Source: Pandoraea oxalativorans (GTDB taxonomy: Bacteria > Pseudomonadota > Gammaproteobacteria > Burkholderiales > Burkholderiaceae). From it: a stretch of 64,000 bases of DNA. How positions within the stretch are numbered: the first letter of the stretch is position 1; every line of letters begins with the position of its first letter. A model generated the notes under the pieces. The model worked only from the letters and a program-made list of their open reading frames with translations, searched no databases and was not told the DNA's origin. Location: contig NZ_CP011253.3 in NCBI RefSeq assembly GCF_000972785.3, positions 620,001 through 684,000 of the forward strand, given 5' to 3'. A program made the translations under genes and the position numbers. This document shows positions 1 to 8,080 of this stretch, piece by piece.

Positions 1-526
1 GATAGTCGTCATCGCCGGGTGGCGGCGCGGCGGGCGCGTCGTTCTCGCGCGCAACGGGCAGGCCACTGCCATGCGCATGATCGATCAGGATGTTCCGCCA
101 CAGGCGCGCTTGCGTCGTCAGGTTTTGCAGCAGCCCCGTCAGCCGGTCCGTGATCTCGCGCGTCACACCGGCAAATGCCTCGGGCGTGGCGAAGATCGCG
201 AGCGTCAGTTGCGGATGGCGACGCACTGCCGCGTGATACCGGATCAGAATTTCGCGCACTTCGTCATGCCACGCGAGGCCCGCTTCGAGGTCTTTGAGCA
301 CGTCGGCATACACCGCGTCCGACAACGCACGCAGCAACCCGGCGTAATCCTCGACGTGATGGTAGAGACTCATGGGCGTGACGCCAAGCCGACCGGCCAG
401 CGCGCGCATGCTCAGTCCCTTTCCACCGGTCGTTTCCGCCTCGTCGAGCAGCGCGAGCGCCGTCGTCAGGATTGCGTCCCTGGTGACCCCGTTGCCCTGT
501 GCGGGCCTTCCGCGCGGCCGCGTCAC
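1..526 (-). CDS. TetR-family transcriptional regulator (3' end outside window)
   Basis: The reverse strand reads an open frame of 175 codons that runs off the window start. The N-terminal half looks like a TetR helix-turn-helix: an AILTTALALLDE helix, then LSMRALAGRLGVTPMSLYHHV, the usual position of the recognition helix with Tyr-His. The C-terminal ligand domain (DEVREILIRYHAAVRRHP onward) is divergent, as is normal, so the ligand is unknown. The GTG start at 524-526 overlaps the TGA stop of the upstream reductase gene (GTGA), which implies translational coupling. A frame on the opposite strand is a shadow. Likely a local repressor of its own operon. Confidence 0.85.
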   Translation of the reverse strand, partial: MTRPRGRPAQGNGVTRDAILTTALALLDEAETTGGKGLSMRALAGRLGVTPMSLYHHVEDYAGLLRALSDAVYADVLKDLEAGLAWHDEVREILIRYHAAVRRHPQLTLAIFATPEAFAGVTREITDRLTGLLQNLTTQARLWRNILIDHAHGSGLPVARENDAPAAPPPGDDDY

Positions 527-1059
527 GCGACGATCCGATAAGCGGACTGCACCAATCCCGACGCAAAGCGACGGCTGTCGATCAACTGCAAGTCGACATC
601 TTCCGACAATGCGCCGAACAGCGGTCTCCCCGCACCGATCAGCACCGGCACCGTCGTGACGACGATGTCCGCGATCAGCCCCTCGCGCAAAAACGACTGC
701 ACCACTTTTCCGCCGTCGACATAAATCCGGCCCACCCGCTCCCGCGCCAACGCCTGCATCAGCGCACCGGGCGCCAGGTCGGAGAAGCGCACTTTTTCCT
801 TGAGCGCATCGGGAACCGGCGTGTTCGCCAGCCGCGTCGACAACACCGTCACGGGCAGATCGTAGGCCCAGGGGCCCATCGTCAGCACCTTCTCGTACGT
901 GCCGCGCCCCATCACGATCGCGTCCTTGTCGGCGATGAAGGCGGCGTAGCCGTGATCCTCGGTGGGGTCGTCTCGTTGCAGCAACCAGTCGATGTCGCCA
1001 TCGGGCCGGGCGATGAAACCGTCAAGGCTGGTGGCGATGAAAGCGTGCGCTGTCGTCAT
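523..1059 (-). CDS. Dihydrofolate reductase / RibD C-terminal family protein
   Basis: 178 residues. It begins MTTAHAFIATSLDGFIARPDG, the typical opening of the small DHFR-like (YwjB/YyaP) family related to the reductase domain of RibD. It also has the VMGRGTYEKVLTMGPW segment and the IYVDGGKVVQSFLREGLI and TTVPVLIGAGRPLFG motifs expected for NADPH binding. Members are soluble cytoplasmic reductases of mostly unknown substrate, so no specific reaction is assigned. It is the first gene of a two-gene operon with the TetR regulator, joined by a GTGA overlap. No strong ribosome binding site is seen before the ATG. A short palindrome lies 20 bp upstream of the start. Confidence 0.85.
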   Translation of the reverse strand: MTTAHAFIATSLDGFIARPDGDIDWLLQRDDPTEDHGYAAFIADKDAIVMGRGTYEKVLTMGPWAYDLPVTVLSTRLANTPVPDALKEKVRFSDLAPGALMQALARERVGRIYVDGGKVVQSFLREGLIADIVVTTVPVLIGAGRPLFGALSEDVDLQLIDSRRFASGLVQSAYRIVA

Positions 1060-1078
1060 GGCGTGGTTCGTCTTTATT

Positions 1079-1091
1079 TATACTTCGTATA
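1079..1091. promoter_or_regulatory. Palindrome TATAC-TTC-GTATA, candidate TetR operator
   Basis: Five-base arms with a three-base centre, 20 bp upstream of the reductase ATG on the reverse strand, inside an AT-rich patch of an otherwise GC-rich region. Its position in front of a reductase-tetR operon fits an autoregulatory operator overlapping the promoter. This is inference from position and symmetry only. Confidence 0.4.
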
Positions 1092-1224
1092 TTTTTGCGT
1101 AAACGACCGCGAAACACAAATCGTACGGGCGAAGGCATGTCGGCGCAGGCCTCGCGCACGCGTGATTGCGGCATTGATGCCGTCAATGTGTTCGTTATTT
1201 TGTTTTGCATTATGTGTTGTATTG

Positions 1225-1240
1225 TTGCAAATTAGTGCAA
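1225..1240. promoter_or_regulatory. Inverted repeat TTGCA-N6-TGCAA upstream of the FAD oxidoreductase
   Basis: Symmetric TTGCA and TGCAA arms with a six-base AT-rich centre, about 85 bp before the preferred start at 1325. The surrounding 1190-1250 stretch is AT-rich and probably contains the promoter of the oxidoreductase gene. The binding protein is unknown. Confidence 0.3.
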
Positions 1241-1324
1241 TGAACGTTAAGTTTCAGTAGTCTCGTGTCATCCCTCATGTCACTGCCCGGCGTTGGCTGG
1301 TGCATGCCTTTCCGGAGTCCGTCC

Positions 1325-3814
1325 ATGCCTTCAGTCTTGCCTACTCATGCCCGTGTCGTCATCGTCGGCGGCGGGATCGTCGGCTGTTCCGTTGCCTATC
1401 ACCTGGCCAAGCTCGGCTGGACCGATGTCGTGTTGCTGGAACAGGGGCAATTGTCGTGCGGCACCACGTGGCACGCCGCCGGGCTGGTGGGGCAATTGCG
1501 TTCGCAGGAAAGCATGACGAAGCTCATCCGCTATTCCACGAAGCTCTACAGCGAACTGGAAGCGGAGACGGGACTTGGCACGGGATGGAAGCAGTGCGGT
1601 TCGCTGTCGGTGGCGCGTAGCGCCGAGCGCATGACGCAGCTCAAGCGCACGGCGGCCGTGGCGCGCGCCTACGGCGTGCAGTGCGACGTGATTTCGCCGC
1701 GCGAAGCGGGCGAACTCTGGCCGGTCATGCGCACCGACGATCTCGTGGGCGCCGTGTGGCTACCCGGCGACGGCAAGGCCAATCCGACCGACCTCACGCA
1801 GGCGCTCGCACGCGGTGCGCGCAGCCGGGGCGTGCGCATCGCGGAGAACACCCGTATCACGCAGATTCATACGGCGTCGCCCAACGGTATCCGCACGGCG
1901 ACGGGTGTGTCGTGGCAGAACAAGGACGGCGAGCACGCACGCATCGACGCCGAGATCGTCGTCAACTGTGCGGGTCAGTGGGCCAAGGCCGTGGGGCGCA
2001 TGTGCGGCGTGACCGTGCCGCTGCATTCCGCCGAGCATTACTACATCGTGACCGACCGTATCGCGGGCGTACATACCGATCTGCCGGTCATGCGCGATCC
2101 CGACGGCTACATCTACTTCAAGGAAGAAGTCGGTGGTCTCGTGATGGGTGGTTTCGAGCCGAATGCCAAGCCGTGGGGCATGAACGGCATTCCCGAGAAT
2201 TTCGAATTCCAGTTGTTGCCCGACGACTGGGACCAGTTCGAGATCCTCATGGAGAACGCGCTCATTCGTGTGCCTGCGCTGGAGACGGCGCAGATCCGCC
2301 AGTTCTACAACGGGCCGGAATCCTTCACGCCGGACAACAACTTCATCCTCGGCGAAGCGCCGGAGCTTCGGAATTTCTACGTCGGCGCGGGCTTCAATTC
2401 GATGGGTATTGCGTCGGCGGGCGGGGCGGGGATGGCGCTCGCCGAATGGATCGTGGCGGGCGAGCCGACGATGGATCTCTGGCCGGTCGACATCCGCCGC
2501 TTCGCAGGCTTTAACGGCAACGACACATGGCTTCACGATCGCGTGAAGGAAACGCTGGGTCTGCATTACGCCATGCCGTGGCCGAATCGCGAACTCGATA
2601 CGGCGCGTCCGTTTCGGCGCTCGCCGCTGTATGCGACGTTGCTTGCGAAGGGCGCATGCTTCGGCAGCAAGATGGGATGGGAGCGGCCGAACTTCTTTGC
2701 ACCGTCACCTGAACAGGCGAGCATCGATTACAGCTTCGGTCAGCAGAACTGGCACACGTGGAGTGCGCAGGAGCATCGCGCGTGTCGCGACGCCGTGGCG
2801 CTGTTCGATATGAGTTCGTTCTCGAAGCTGCTGATCAAGGGACGCGACGCCGAACGCGTGTTGCAGACCTTATGTAGCAACGACGTCGCCGTGGCTCCGG
2901 GGCGCACCGTCTATACCGCGATGCTCAACGAGCGCGGCGGCTACGAATCGGACTTCACGCTCACACGGCTCGCGCCGGACCAGTATCTGATGGTCACGGG
3001 CTCGGCGCAGACGACACGCGACATGGACTATCTGGAGCGGCGCATCGCCAGCCTGCCCGACGATCCGCGCTGCACCGTGGTCGACGTCACCGGCCAGTAC
3101 GCCGTGCTCGCGCTGATGGGGCCGAACTCGCGTGCGTTGTTGCAGCAGGTCTCCAAAGCCGATTTCTCCAACGAGGCGTTCCCGTTCGGCACGAGCCGCG
3201 AGATCGATCTCGGCTACGCGACGGTGCGCGCGACGCGTCTGACCTATGTGGGCGAACTCGGCTGGGAGCTGTACGTGCCGGTCGAATTCGCGCTCGGCGT
3301 CTACGAGACGTTGCATGCGGCGGGCAAAGCGTTCGGGTTGAAGGACGCGGGCTACTACGCCATCGATTCGTTGCGCATCGAGAAGGGCTATCGCGCATGG
3401 GGACGCGAACTGACGCCGGATGCGAACCCGGTCGAGGCGGGATTGACGTTCGCCTGCAAGCTGGCAAGCGACATCGCTTTCACGGGACGCACAGCCGTCG
3501 AACTTGCGAAGTCGAAGGGCGTACGCCGTCGGCTCGTCAGCGTCGCGCTCGACGGGGCGAGCGACAAGATGCTGTGGGGCGGGGAAGCGGTGTTGCGCGA
3601 CGCTCAGCCGGTCGGGTTCATCTCCTCGGCGGCCTTTGGCCACACCATCGACGCGCCCGTGGGCCTCGCCTATCTGACGAACCCGGATGGCCCCGTGTCC
3701 ACCGAGTACATCGAGACCGGTCGTTATCAGGTCGATCTCGCGGGCGAACTGCTCGACGCGCGGGTGCAGTTGCGCGCACTGTATGACCCGAAAGGCGAGC
3801 GGGTGAAGGGCTGA
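1325..3814 (+). CDS. FAD-dependent oxidoreductase with C-terminal GcvT domain (dimethylglycine/sarcosine dehydrogenase-like)
   Basis: 829 residues from the preferred ATG, which has GGAG seven bases upstream; the same frame is open from a GTG at 1265. Domains in order: DAO-type FAD domain with VVIVGGGIVGCSVAYHLAKLG near the N-terminus, and WHAAG, whose His carries covalent FAD in dimethylglycine and sarcosine dehydrogenases. A linker domain follows around residues 370-430, then a GcvT aminomethyltransferase-like domain from about 440 to the end. In characterised relatives an N-methyl glycine derivative is oxidised and the C1 unit passes to tetrahydrofolate. The nearby purU (10-formyl-THF to formate) supports a one-carbon role. 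The exact substrate cannot be read; dimethylglycine, sarcosine or another N-methylated amine are all possible. Confidence 0.88.
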   Translation: MPSVLPTHARVVIVGGGIVGCSVAYHLAKLGWTDVVLLEQGQLSCGTTWHAAGLVGQLRSQESMTKLIRYSTKLYSELEAETGLGTGWKQCGSLSVARSAERMTQLKRTAAVARAYGVQCDVISPREAGELWPVMRTDDLVGAVWLPGDGKANPTDLTQALARGARSRGVRIAENTRITQIHTASPNGIRTATGVSWQNKDGEHARIDAEIVVNCAGQWAKAVGRMCGVTVPLHSAEHYYIVTDRIAGVHTDLPVMRDPDGYIYFKEEVGGLVMGGFEPNAKPWGMNGIPENFEFQLLPDDWDQFEILMENALIRVPALETAQIRQFYNGPESFTPDNNFILGEAPELRNFYVGAGFNSMGIASAGGAGMALAEWIVAGEPTMDLWPVDIRRFAGFNGNDTWLHDRVKETLGLHYAMPWPNRELDTARPFRRSPLYATLLAKGACFGSKMGWERPNFFAPSPEQASIDYSFGQQNWHTWSAQEHRACRDAVALFDMSSFSKLLIKGRDAERVLQTLCSNDVAVAPGRTVYTAMLNERGGYESDFTLTRLAPDQYLMVTGSAQTTRDMDYLERRIASLPDDPRCTVVDVTGQYAVLALMGPNSRALLQQVSKADFSNEAFPFGTSREIDLGYATVRATRLTYVGELGWELYVPVEFALGVYETLHAAGKAFGLKDAGYYAIDSLRIEKGYRAWGRELTPDANPVEAGLTFACKLASDIAFTGRTAVELAKSKGVRRRLVSVALDGASDKMLWGGEAVLRDAQPVGFISSAAFGHTIDAPVGLAYLTNPDGPVSTEYIETGRYQVDLAGELLDARVQLRALYDPKGERVKG

Positions 3815-4004
3815 ACGCCGAAGGTCTGTGTGGCTGCATCGTGCGCCGGGCCCGAAGTCGGCAAGCCTTGTTCGACGGACGATGCGTGCCGACGCGGGGC
3901 GGTCGATCCCCGCGCTTCGGGCGAACTCGTCGCCGCTTCTGTAAAATGCCGCTTTTGCCTCGATTTCGCGCGCCACCGCCTGGCGCGCGTCCGGTCTCTG
4001 ACGT

Positions 4005-4856
4005 ATGTCTTTTGCTTGTATTGCGGCGGCGCGCCGCTTCGACGACCGAGCGCATCTGCCGCTCGTGATCGGCTCGCAGCGTTTTGGATGGATTCGCCGT
4101 AGCGACGTGGAGTCGCTGTGCCGCTGGCCCGACGTGTTCGAGATCAGTTCGCTCGCCGTGCGCATTCATCCGCGTCACGATACGTGCGAAGCCCGCACGG
4201 CGGCGCTGGCACCCGTGATCGAAGCCCTCGCCGCCGAGGGGCGCATCACCGGCTGGCGCAACGAGCATTACGCGATCCGCCAGCGTCTGTACGACGCGCC
4301 GCTCGCGTGGATCGAACGCGCTGCTTCGCGCTTCTTTGGCACGCGCACCTTCGCCGTGCACGTGAACGGCTACGTACCCGCTCGTTTCGTCGGCGAAGCG
4401 CCGAAGATGTGGATCGCACGCCGCAGCGTGCTCAAGGCCACCGATCCGGGCTGTCTCGACAACCTGTCGGCTGGGGGCATCGGTAACGGCATTGGCGTGG
4501 GCGACACGCTGGTCAAGGAGTGCTGGGAAGAAGCGGGTATTCCGGCGCATCTGGCAAACGAAGCGCGTCCGGGCCGTACGCTGCACATCCTTGCGGAAAT
4601 TCCCGAAGGCGTGCAGTCCGAGCAGATTTTCGTCTACGATCTTGCGCTGCCGCGCGGCTTCGTTCCCGAGAATCAGGACGGCGAGGCGAGCGCGCACTGG
4701 CTGTGCACGGCGGGCGACGTACGCGACGTGATCGCGCGCGGCAAGATGACGGTCGATGCAAGCCTCGCGAGCCTCGACTTCCTGCTGCGCGAAGGCGCGA
4801 TCCGCGTGAAAGACTGCGCCGGTATCGAGGCGTTGTTCAAGCCAGCGGACGAGTAA
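4005..4856 (+). CDS. DUF4743 / Nudix hydrolase family protein
   Basis: 283 residues. The first ~120 residues (RRFDDRAHLPLVIGSQRFGW through FFGTRTFAVHVNGY) match the N-terminal DUF4743 domain that precedes Nudix domains in eukaryotic TPK-related and bacterial homologues. The second half carries a degenerate Nudix box: GGIGNGIGVGD, then KECWEEAGI, which fits the REUXEEXGU core with Lys for Arg. Such proteins hydrolyse nucleoside-diphosphate-linked compounds, with thiamine diphosphate derivatives proposed for relatives; the substrate here is unknown. A TAAAAT-like element lies in the 190 bp gap upstream. It is transcribed in the same direction as the oxidoreductase and purU, probably as a separate unit. 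Confidence 0.82.
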   Translation: MSFACIAAARRFDDRAHLPLVIGSQRFGWIRRSDVESLCRWPDVFEISSLAVRIHPRHDTCEARTAALAPVIEALAAEGRITGWRNEHYAIRQRLYDAPLAWIERAASRFFGTRTFAVHVNGYVPARFVGEAPKMWIARRSVLKATDPGCLDNLSAGGIGNGIGVGDTLVKECWEEAGIPAHLANEARPGRTLHILAEIPEGVQSEQIFVYDLALPRGFVPENQDGEASAHWLCTAGDVRDVIARGKMTVDASLASLDFLLREGAIRVKDCAGIEALFKPADE

Positions 4857-4969
4857 GTTCGCGCCGGACTGCGCCTGATGCCGAGTGCGCGCGCAACCGA
4901 CATCGAATCGACGAATCACCGAATTTCAACACTGCAACGCTCATTGCAAGCCTTTGCCCAGGAGCAATC

Positions 4970-5842
4970 ATGGCACCGATCGAAAATAGCTACATTCTGA
5001 AGTTGTCCTGCCCGGACCGTCCCGGCATCGTCCACACGGTGGCCGGTTTCCTGGTCGAGCGCGGCGGCAACATTCTCGACTCGGCGCAGTTCAACGATCG
5101 CTTCACGGGCGGCTTCTTCATGCGCGTGCATTTTCAGCAACTGCCGGGCCAGACCGATCTGGCGTCGCTCCAGCGTGACTTTGCACCGCTGGCCGAGCAG
5201 TTCGAGATGGAATGGGAACTGGTCGACGCGTCGATCAAGCCGCGCGTCATGCTCATGGTGTCGAAGATCGGCCACTGCCTGAACGACCTGCTGTTCCGCT
5301 ACAAGACCGGTCAGCTCAACGTCGAAATCCCGGTGATCGTCTCGAACCACAAGGATTTCTACCAACTGGCGGCAAGCTACAACATCCCGTTCCACTATCT
5401 GCCGCTCATGAACGCGACGCCCGAGTCGAAGGCGGCCCAGGAAGCCAAGGTGTTCGAGCTGGTCGAAGACAACAACATCGATCTGGTGGTGCTGGCGCGT
5501 TACATGCAGGTGCTCTCCAGCGATCTGTGCAAGAAGCTGGCGGGCCGCGCCATCAACATCCACCATTCGTTTCTGCCGAGCTTCAAGGGCGCGAAGCCGT
5601 ACTATCAGGCGTTCGACCGCGGCGTGAAGCTGATCGGGGCGACGGCGCATTACGTGACGTCCGACCTCGACGAAGGTCCGATCATCGAGCAGGAAGTCGA
5701 GCGAGTCGACCACACGATGGACCCCGAGCAACTGACCGCCATCGGTCGCGACGTGGAATGTGTCGCACTCGCGCGCGCGGTGCGCTTTCACGCCGAGCAC
5801 CGCATTTTGCTGAACGGCCACAAGACGGTGATCTTCCGCTAA
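4970..5842 (+). CDS. purU: Formyltetrahydrofolate deformylase PurU
   Basis: 290 residues, standard length. An N-terminal ACT domain (SCPDRPGIVHTVAGFLVERGG) is followed by a formyltransferase-like hydrolase domain: VMLMVSKIGHCLNDLLFR, IPVIVSNHKDFY, the catalytic region INIHHSFLPSFKGAKPY with Asn-His, and GATAHYVTSDLDEGPII. It hydrolyses 10-formyl-THF to formate and THF, balancing the one-carbon pool; the ACT domain senses Met/Gly in E. coli. The ATG has AGGAG at 4960-4964. The gene ends at a strong shared terminator. Its proximity to the GcvT-fused oxidoreductase suggests a one-carbon neighbourhood. Confidence 0.95.
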   Translation: MAPIENSYILKLSCPDRPGIVHTVAGFLVERGGNILDSAQFNDRFTGGFFMRVHFQQLPGQTDLASLQRDFAPLAEQFEMEWELVDASIKPRVMLMVSKIGHCLNDLLFRYKTGQLNVEIPVIVSNHKDFYQLAASYNIPFHYLPLMNATPESKAAQEAKVFELVEDNNIDLVVLARYMQVLSSDLCKKLAGRAINIHHSFLPSFKGAKPYYQAFDRGVKLIGATAHYVTSDLDEGPIIEQEVERVDHTMDPEQLTAIGRDVECVALARAVRFHAEHRILLNGHKTVIFR

Positions 5843-5890
5843 GCGATGCGCTGAAGTGCGTGTCGCCAGAAGCGGCACATCGCGCAAACG

Positions 5891-5924
5891 AAAAAGCCCG
5901 GGACGTAAAGTCTCGGGCTTTTTT
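5891..5924. terminator. Bidirectional rho-independent terminator
   Basis: AAAAAGCCCGGGAC and GTCTCGGGCTTTTTT pair through about 14 bp with one G-T pair and a five-base loop, giving a T-run on both strands. It separates purU (forward) from the convergent MFS gene (reverse). Confidence 0.9.
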
Positions 5925-5942
5925 GTGCGCGCATGAAGCGTA

Positions 5943-7331
5943 TCAGGTGCGCTGTGCCAGTTCGCTGCCCGCATCGCGCGAAAGCCGCGCAATCGAGATC
6001 GTGGAGCTGACGGCGATCAGGCCGACGACGAGGAACGCCCACGGGAAGTCGACGTTCGTCACATGGTCGCGCCCATGCAGCCACGACGACGTCTGCAACA
6101 CCGCTGCGCCAATCGTGATCCCGAGTGTGAGCGACACCTGTTGTGCGACGCTGGCGAGACTCGTCGCCTGACTCATGCGATGCCCCGGCACGTCGGCGTA
6201 GGAAATCGCATTCAGACTCGTGAATTGCAGCGAGCGGAAGCAACCGCCGAACAACAGCGTGCCGAGAATGACCAGATGCGAGGTCTGGTCGGTGAAGAGT
6301 CCATACCCCCCGATGGTCGCCGCCGCAATGACGGCATTCGTCATCAGCACACGGCGGAACCCCCAGCGCTGAAGAATGCGCAGCGAGAGCGTCTTCATGA
6401 ACATTGCACCGGCCGCCGAGATGAACGTCAGCGCGCCCGACTCCAGCGGCGTCATGCCGAAGCCGAGTTGCAGCATCAGCGGTAAGAGAAACGGTGTCGC
6501 ACCTACGCCAATGCGAAACAGCGTGCCGCCACCGACACCCGCGCGGAACGTGGGAATGCGAAAGAGATCGAGCCGCAACAACGGATGCGCAATCCCTTTC
6601 GCGTGGCGGAGATACGCGACGATCAGCGCAGCGCCGAGGGCGACCAGACCGAGGGCGAGCGGCGTCGGGATCAGATGACGTCCAATGGTCGACAGGCCCA
6701 GCATCAGGATCGACAGTCCGAAGCCCGAGAGCAGGAAGCCTTTGACGTCGAGCGGCGGTACCTCGTCCTCATAAAGATCGGGGATGAATTTCGTCGCGAG
6801 GATGAAACCGAGCACCCCGATGGGGATATTGATAAAGAAGATCCAGCGCCAGTGCCAGTACGTCGTGACGAAGCCACCGAGCGGCGGACCGAGCACCGGA
6901 CCGACCAGCGCCGGGATCGTGAGATAGTTGAGCGCGCGCACCATGTCGCGCTTCTCCACCGATTTGAGCAGTGCGAGTCGACCCACCGGCACCATCATCG
7001 CGCCGCCCATACCTTGCACGAAGCGAGCGATCACCAGTTCCGGCAAGTTGGTCGAGATGCCGCAGCAGATGGAGCCGACGACGAACACGCCGATGGCGAT
7101 GCGAAAGACATTACGCGTGCCGAAGCGATCGGCGATCCAGCCACTGACCGGAATGAAGACTGCGAGACTGATGAGGTACGTCGTGAGGGCGAGCTTGAGC
7201 GTGATCGGACTCTCGCCGAGATCTTTCGCGATCAACGGCAAGGAAGTGGACAACACGGTGGAATCCATGTTCTCCATGAATAGCGCGCAGGCAACAATCA
7301 GTGGAACAAGCATGAGGCATGACGTTGCCAT
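5943..7331 (-). CDS. MFS transporter, DHA2 (EmrB/QacA/MdtD-like) drug exporter
   Basis: 462 residues with 13-14 predicted membrane segments. Family hallmarks are present: PLIVACALFMENMDSTVLST in TM1 with the Asp of DHA2 pumps, motif A-like GWIADRFGTRNV after TM2, and the antiporter motif C PVLGPPLGG in TM5. It probably exports lipophilic or amphiphilic compounds with proton exchange across the inner membrane. The closest named type is MdtD-like; the substrate is unknown. The ATG lies inside a perfect hairpin (see separate entry), and no clear ribosome binding site precedes it. A second Met at residue 7 is possible. Confidence 0.9.
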   Translation of the reverse strand: MATSCLMLVPLIVACALFMENMDSTVLSTSLPLIAKDLGESPITLKLALTTYLISLAVFIPVSGWIADRFGTRNVFRIAIGVFVVGSICCGISTNLPELVIARFVQGMGGAMMVPVGRLALLKSVEKRDMVRALNYLTIPALVGPVLGPPLGGFVTTYWHWRWIFFINIPIGVLGFILATKFIPDLYEDEVPPLDVKGFLLSGFGLSILMLGLSTIGRHLIPTPLALGLVALGAALIVAYLRHAKGIAHPLLRLDLFRIPTFRAGVGGGTLFRIGVGATPFLLPLMLQLGFGMTPLESGALTFISAAGAMFMKTLSLRILQRWGFRRVLMTNAVIAAATIGGYGLFTDQTSHLVILGTLLFGGCFRSLQFTSLNAISYADVPGHRMSQATSLASVAQQVSLTLGITIGAAVLQTSSWLHGRDHVTNVDFPWAFLVVGLIAVSSTISIARLSRDAGSELAQRT

Positions 7332-7341
7332 CGTGGCAACG
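7323..7341. promoter_or_regulatory. Perfect inverted repeat spanning the MFS start codon
   Basis: CGTTGCCA-TCG-TGGCAACG: eight-base arms, three-base loop. The MFS ATG (7329-7331 on the reverse strand) lies within it. In mRNA this would fold into a tight hairpin burying the start codon. It could alternatively be an operator DNA site. Confidence 0.5.
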
Positions 7342-7577
7342 AGAGTAAGCGAACGAGGTACGGCAAGAGGTGCAGCACGGGGGTACAGCGCAGACGATGT
7401 CGCAGATGACGCTTTCTGCGTTTATAGCAAATTCCGGTGCGGCCCGTCCCGTTGACCGGGGGAACCGAGGCGTCATGCGGGTTTCGGACGAGGCGATAGC
7501 GTGACGCGTCGTTTCAGACAGCGGAATGCTGTGCCGCACGGCGATATGCCGTTTTATCTGTCGAACCCGAAAAGTCG

Positions 7578-7958
7578 TCAATGCGACTCAAGAAAGTCAC
7601 GGAGGACGTGAAGATGCGTATGCGCTTCGTCGTCTTCCAGTCGATGCGCCGCAGTGAGTAGCGTGACCGACCCTTCCTTCAGACGCGCGCGCAGTTCGGT
7701 CAGCATGGTGTTGTGCTCGGCCTCCAGCACTGACAGTTCTTCGAGGAAGCGACTCCGAAACTCGGAGAACTCGTTGGGATGATCATGAAACCATTTGCGC
7801 AGTGGTGTGCTCGGCGTAACGTCTTTTGCCCAGAAGTCGATGTGCGCTTTGACCTTGGCCAACCCACGGGGCCAGAGGCGGTCGGCGAGAACACGCTGGC
7901 CGTCGGCGGAATCGGGGGCATCGTAGGCGCGCTTGAATCGAATGTTGTAGGACGGCAT
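7578..7958 (-). CDS. DUF488 family protein
   Basis: 126 residues. The start is placed at the Met of MPSYNIRFKRAYD because GGAGG lies nine bases upstream; the frame extends further 5' without a better site. Family signatures: VLADRLWPRGLAKVKAHIDFWAKDVTPST, then LRKWFHDHPNEFSEFRSRFLEEL, and a C-terminal TLLTAAHRLEDDEAHTHLHV in which the usual YAAKD of the family is changed. DUF488 proteins are small cytoplasmic proteins of unknown function, sometimes linked to stress. It stands alone between the MFS gene and the autotransporter on the same strand. Confidence 0.85.
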   Translation of the reverse strand: MPSYNIRFKRAYDAPDSADGQRVLADRLWPRGLAKVKAHIDFWAKDVTPSTPLRKWFHDHPNEFSEFRSRFLEELSVLEAEHNTMLTELRARLKEGSVTLLTAAHRLEDDEAHTHLHVLRDFLESH

Positions 7959-8080
7959 GGGGGACGGCCTCCGGTCGTGATCGCGGGAGCGCGCGCAGCG
8001 TGTGCTGAACGGGTGGGCGCGCAATACTGCGGAGCTTACCGGAGGCGGTCGTTACAGGCGAGTCCCCATGCCAGCGCACA

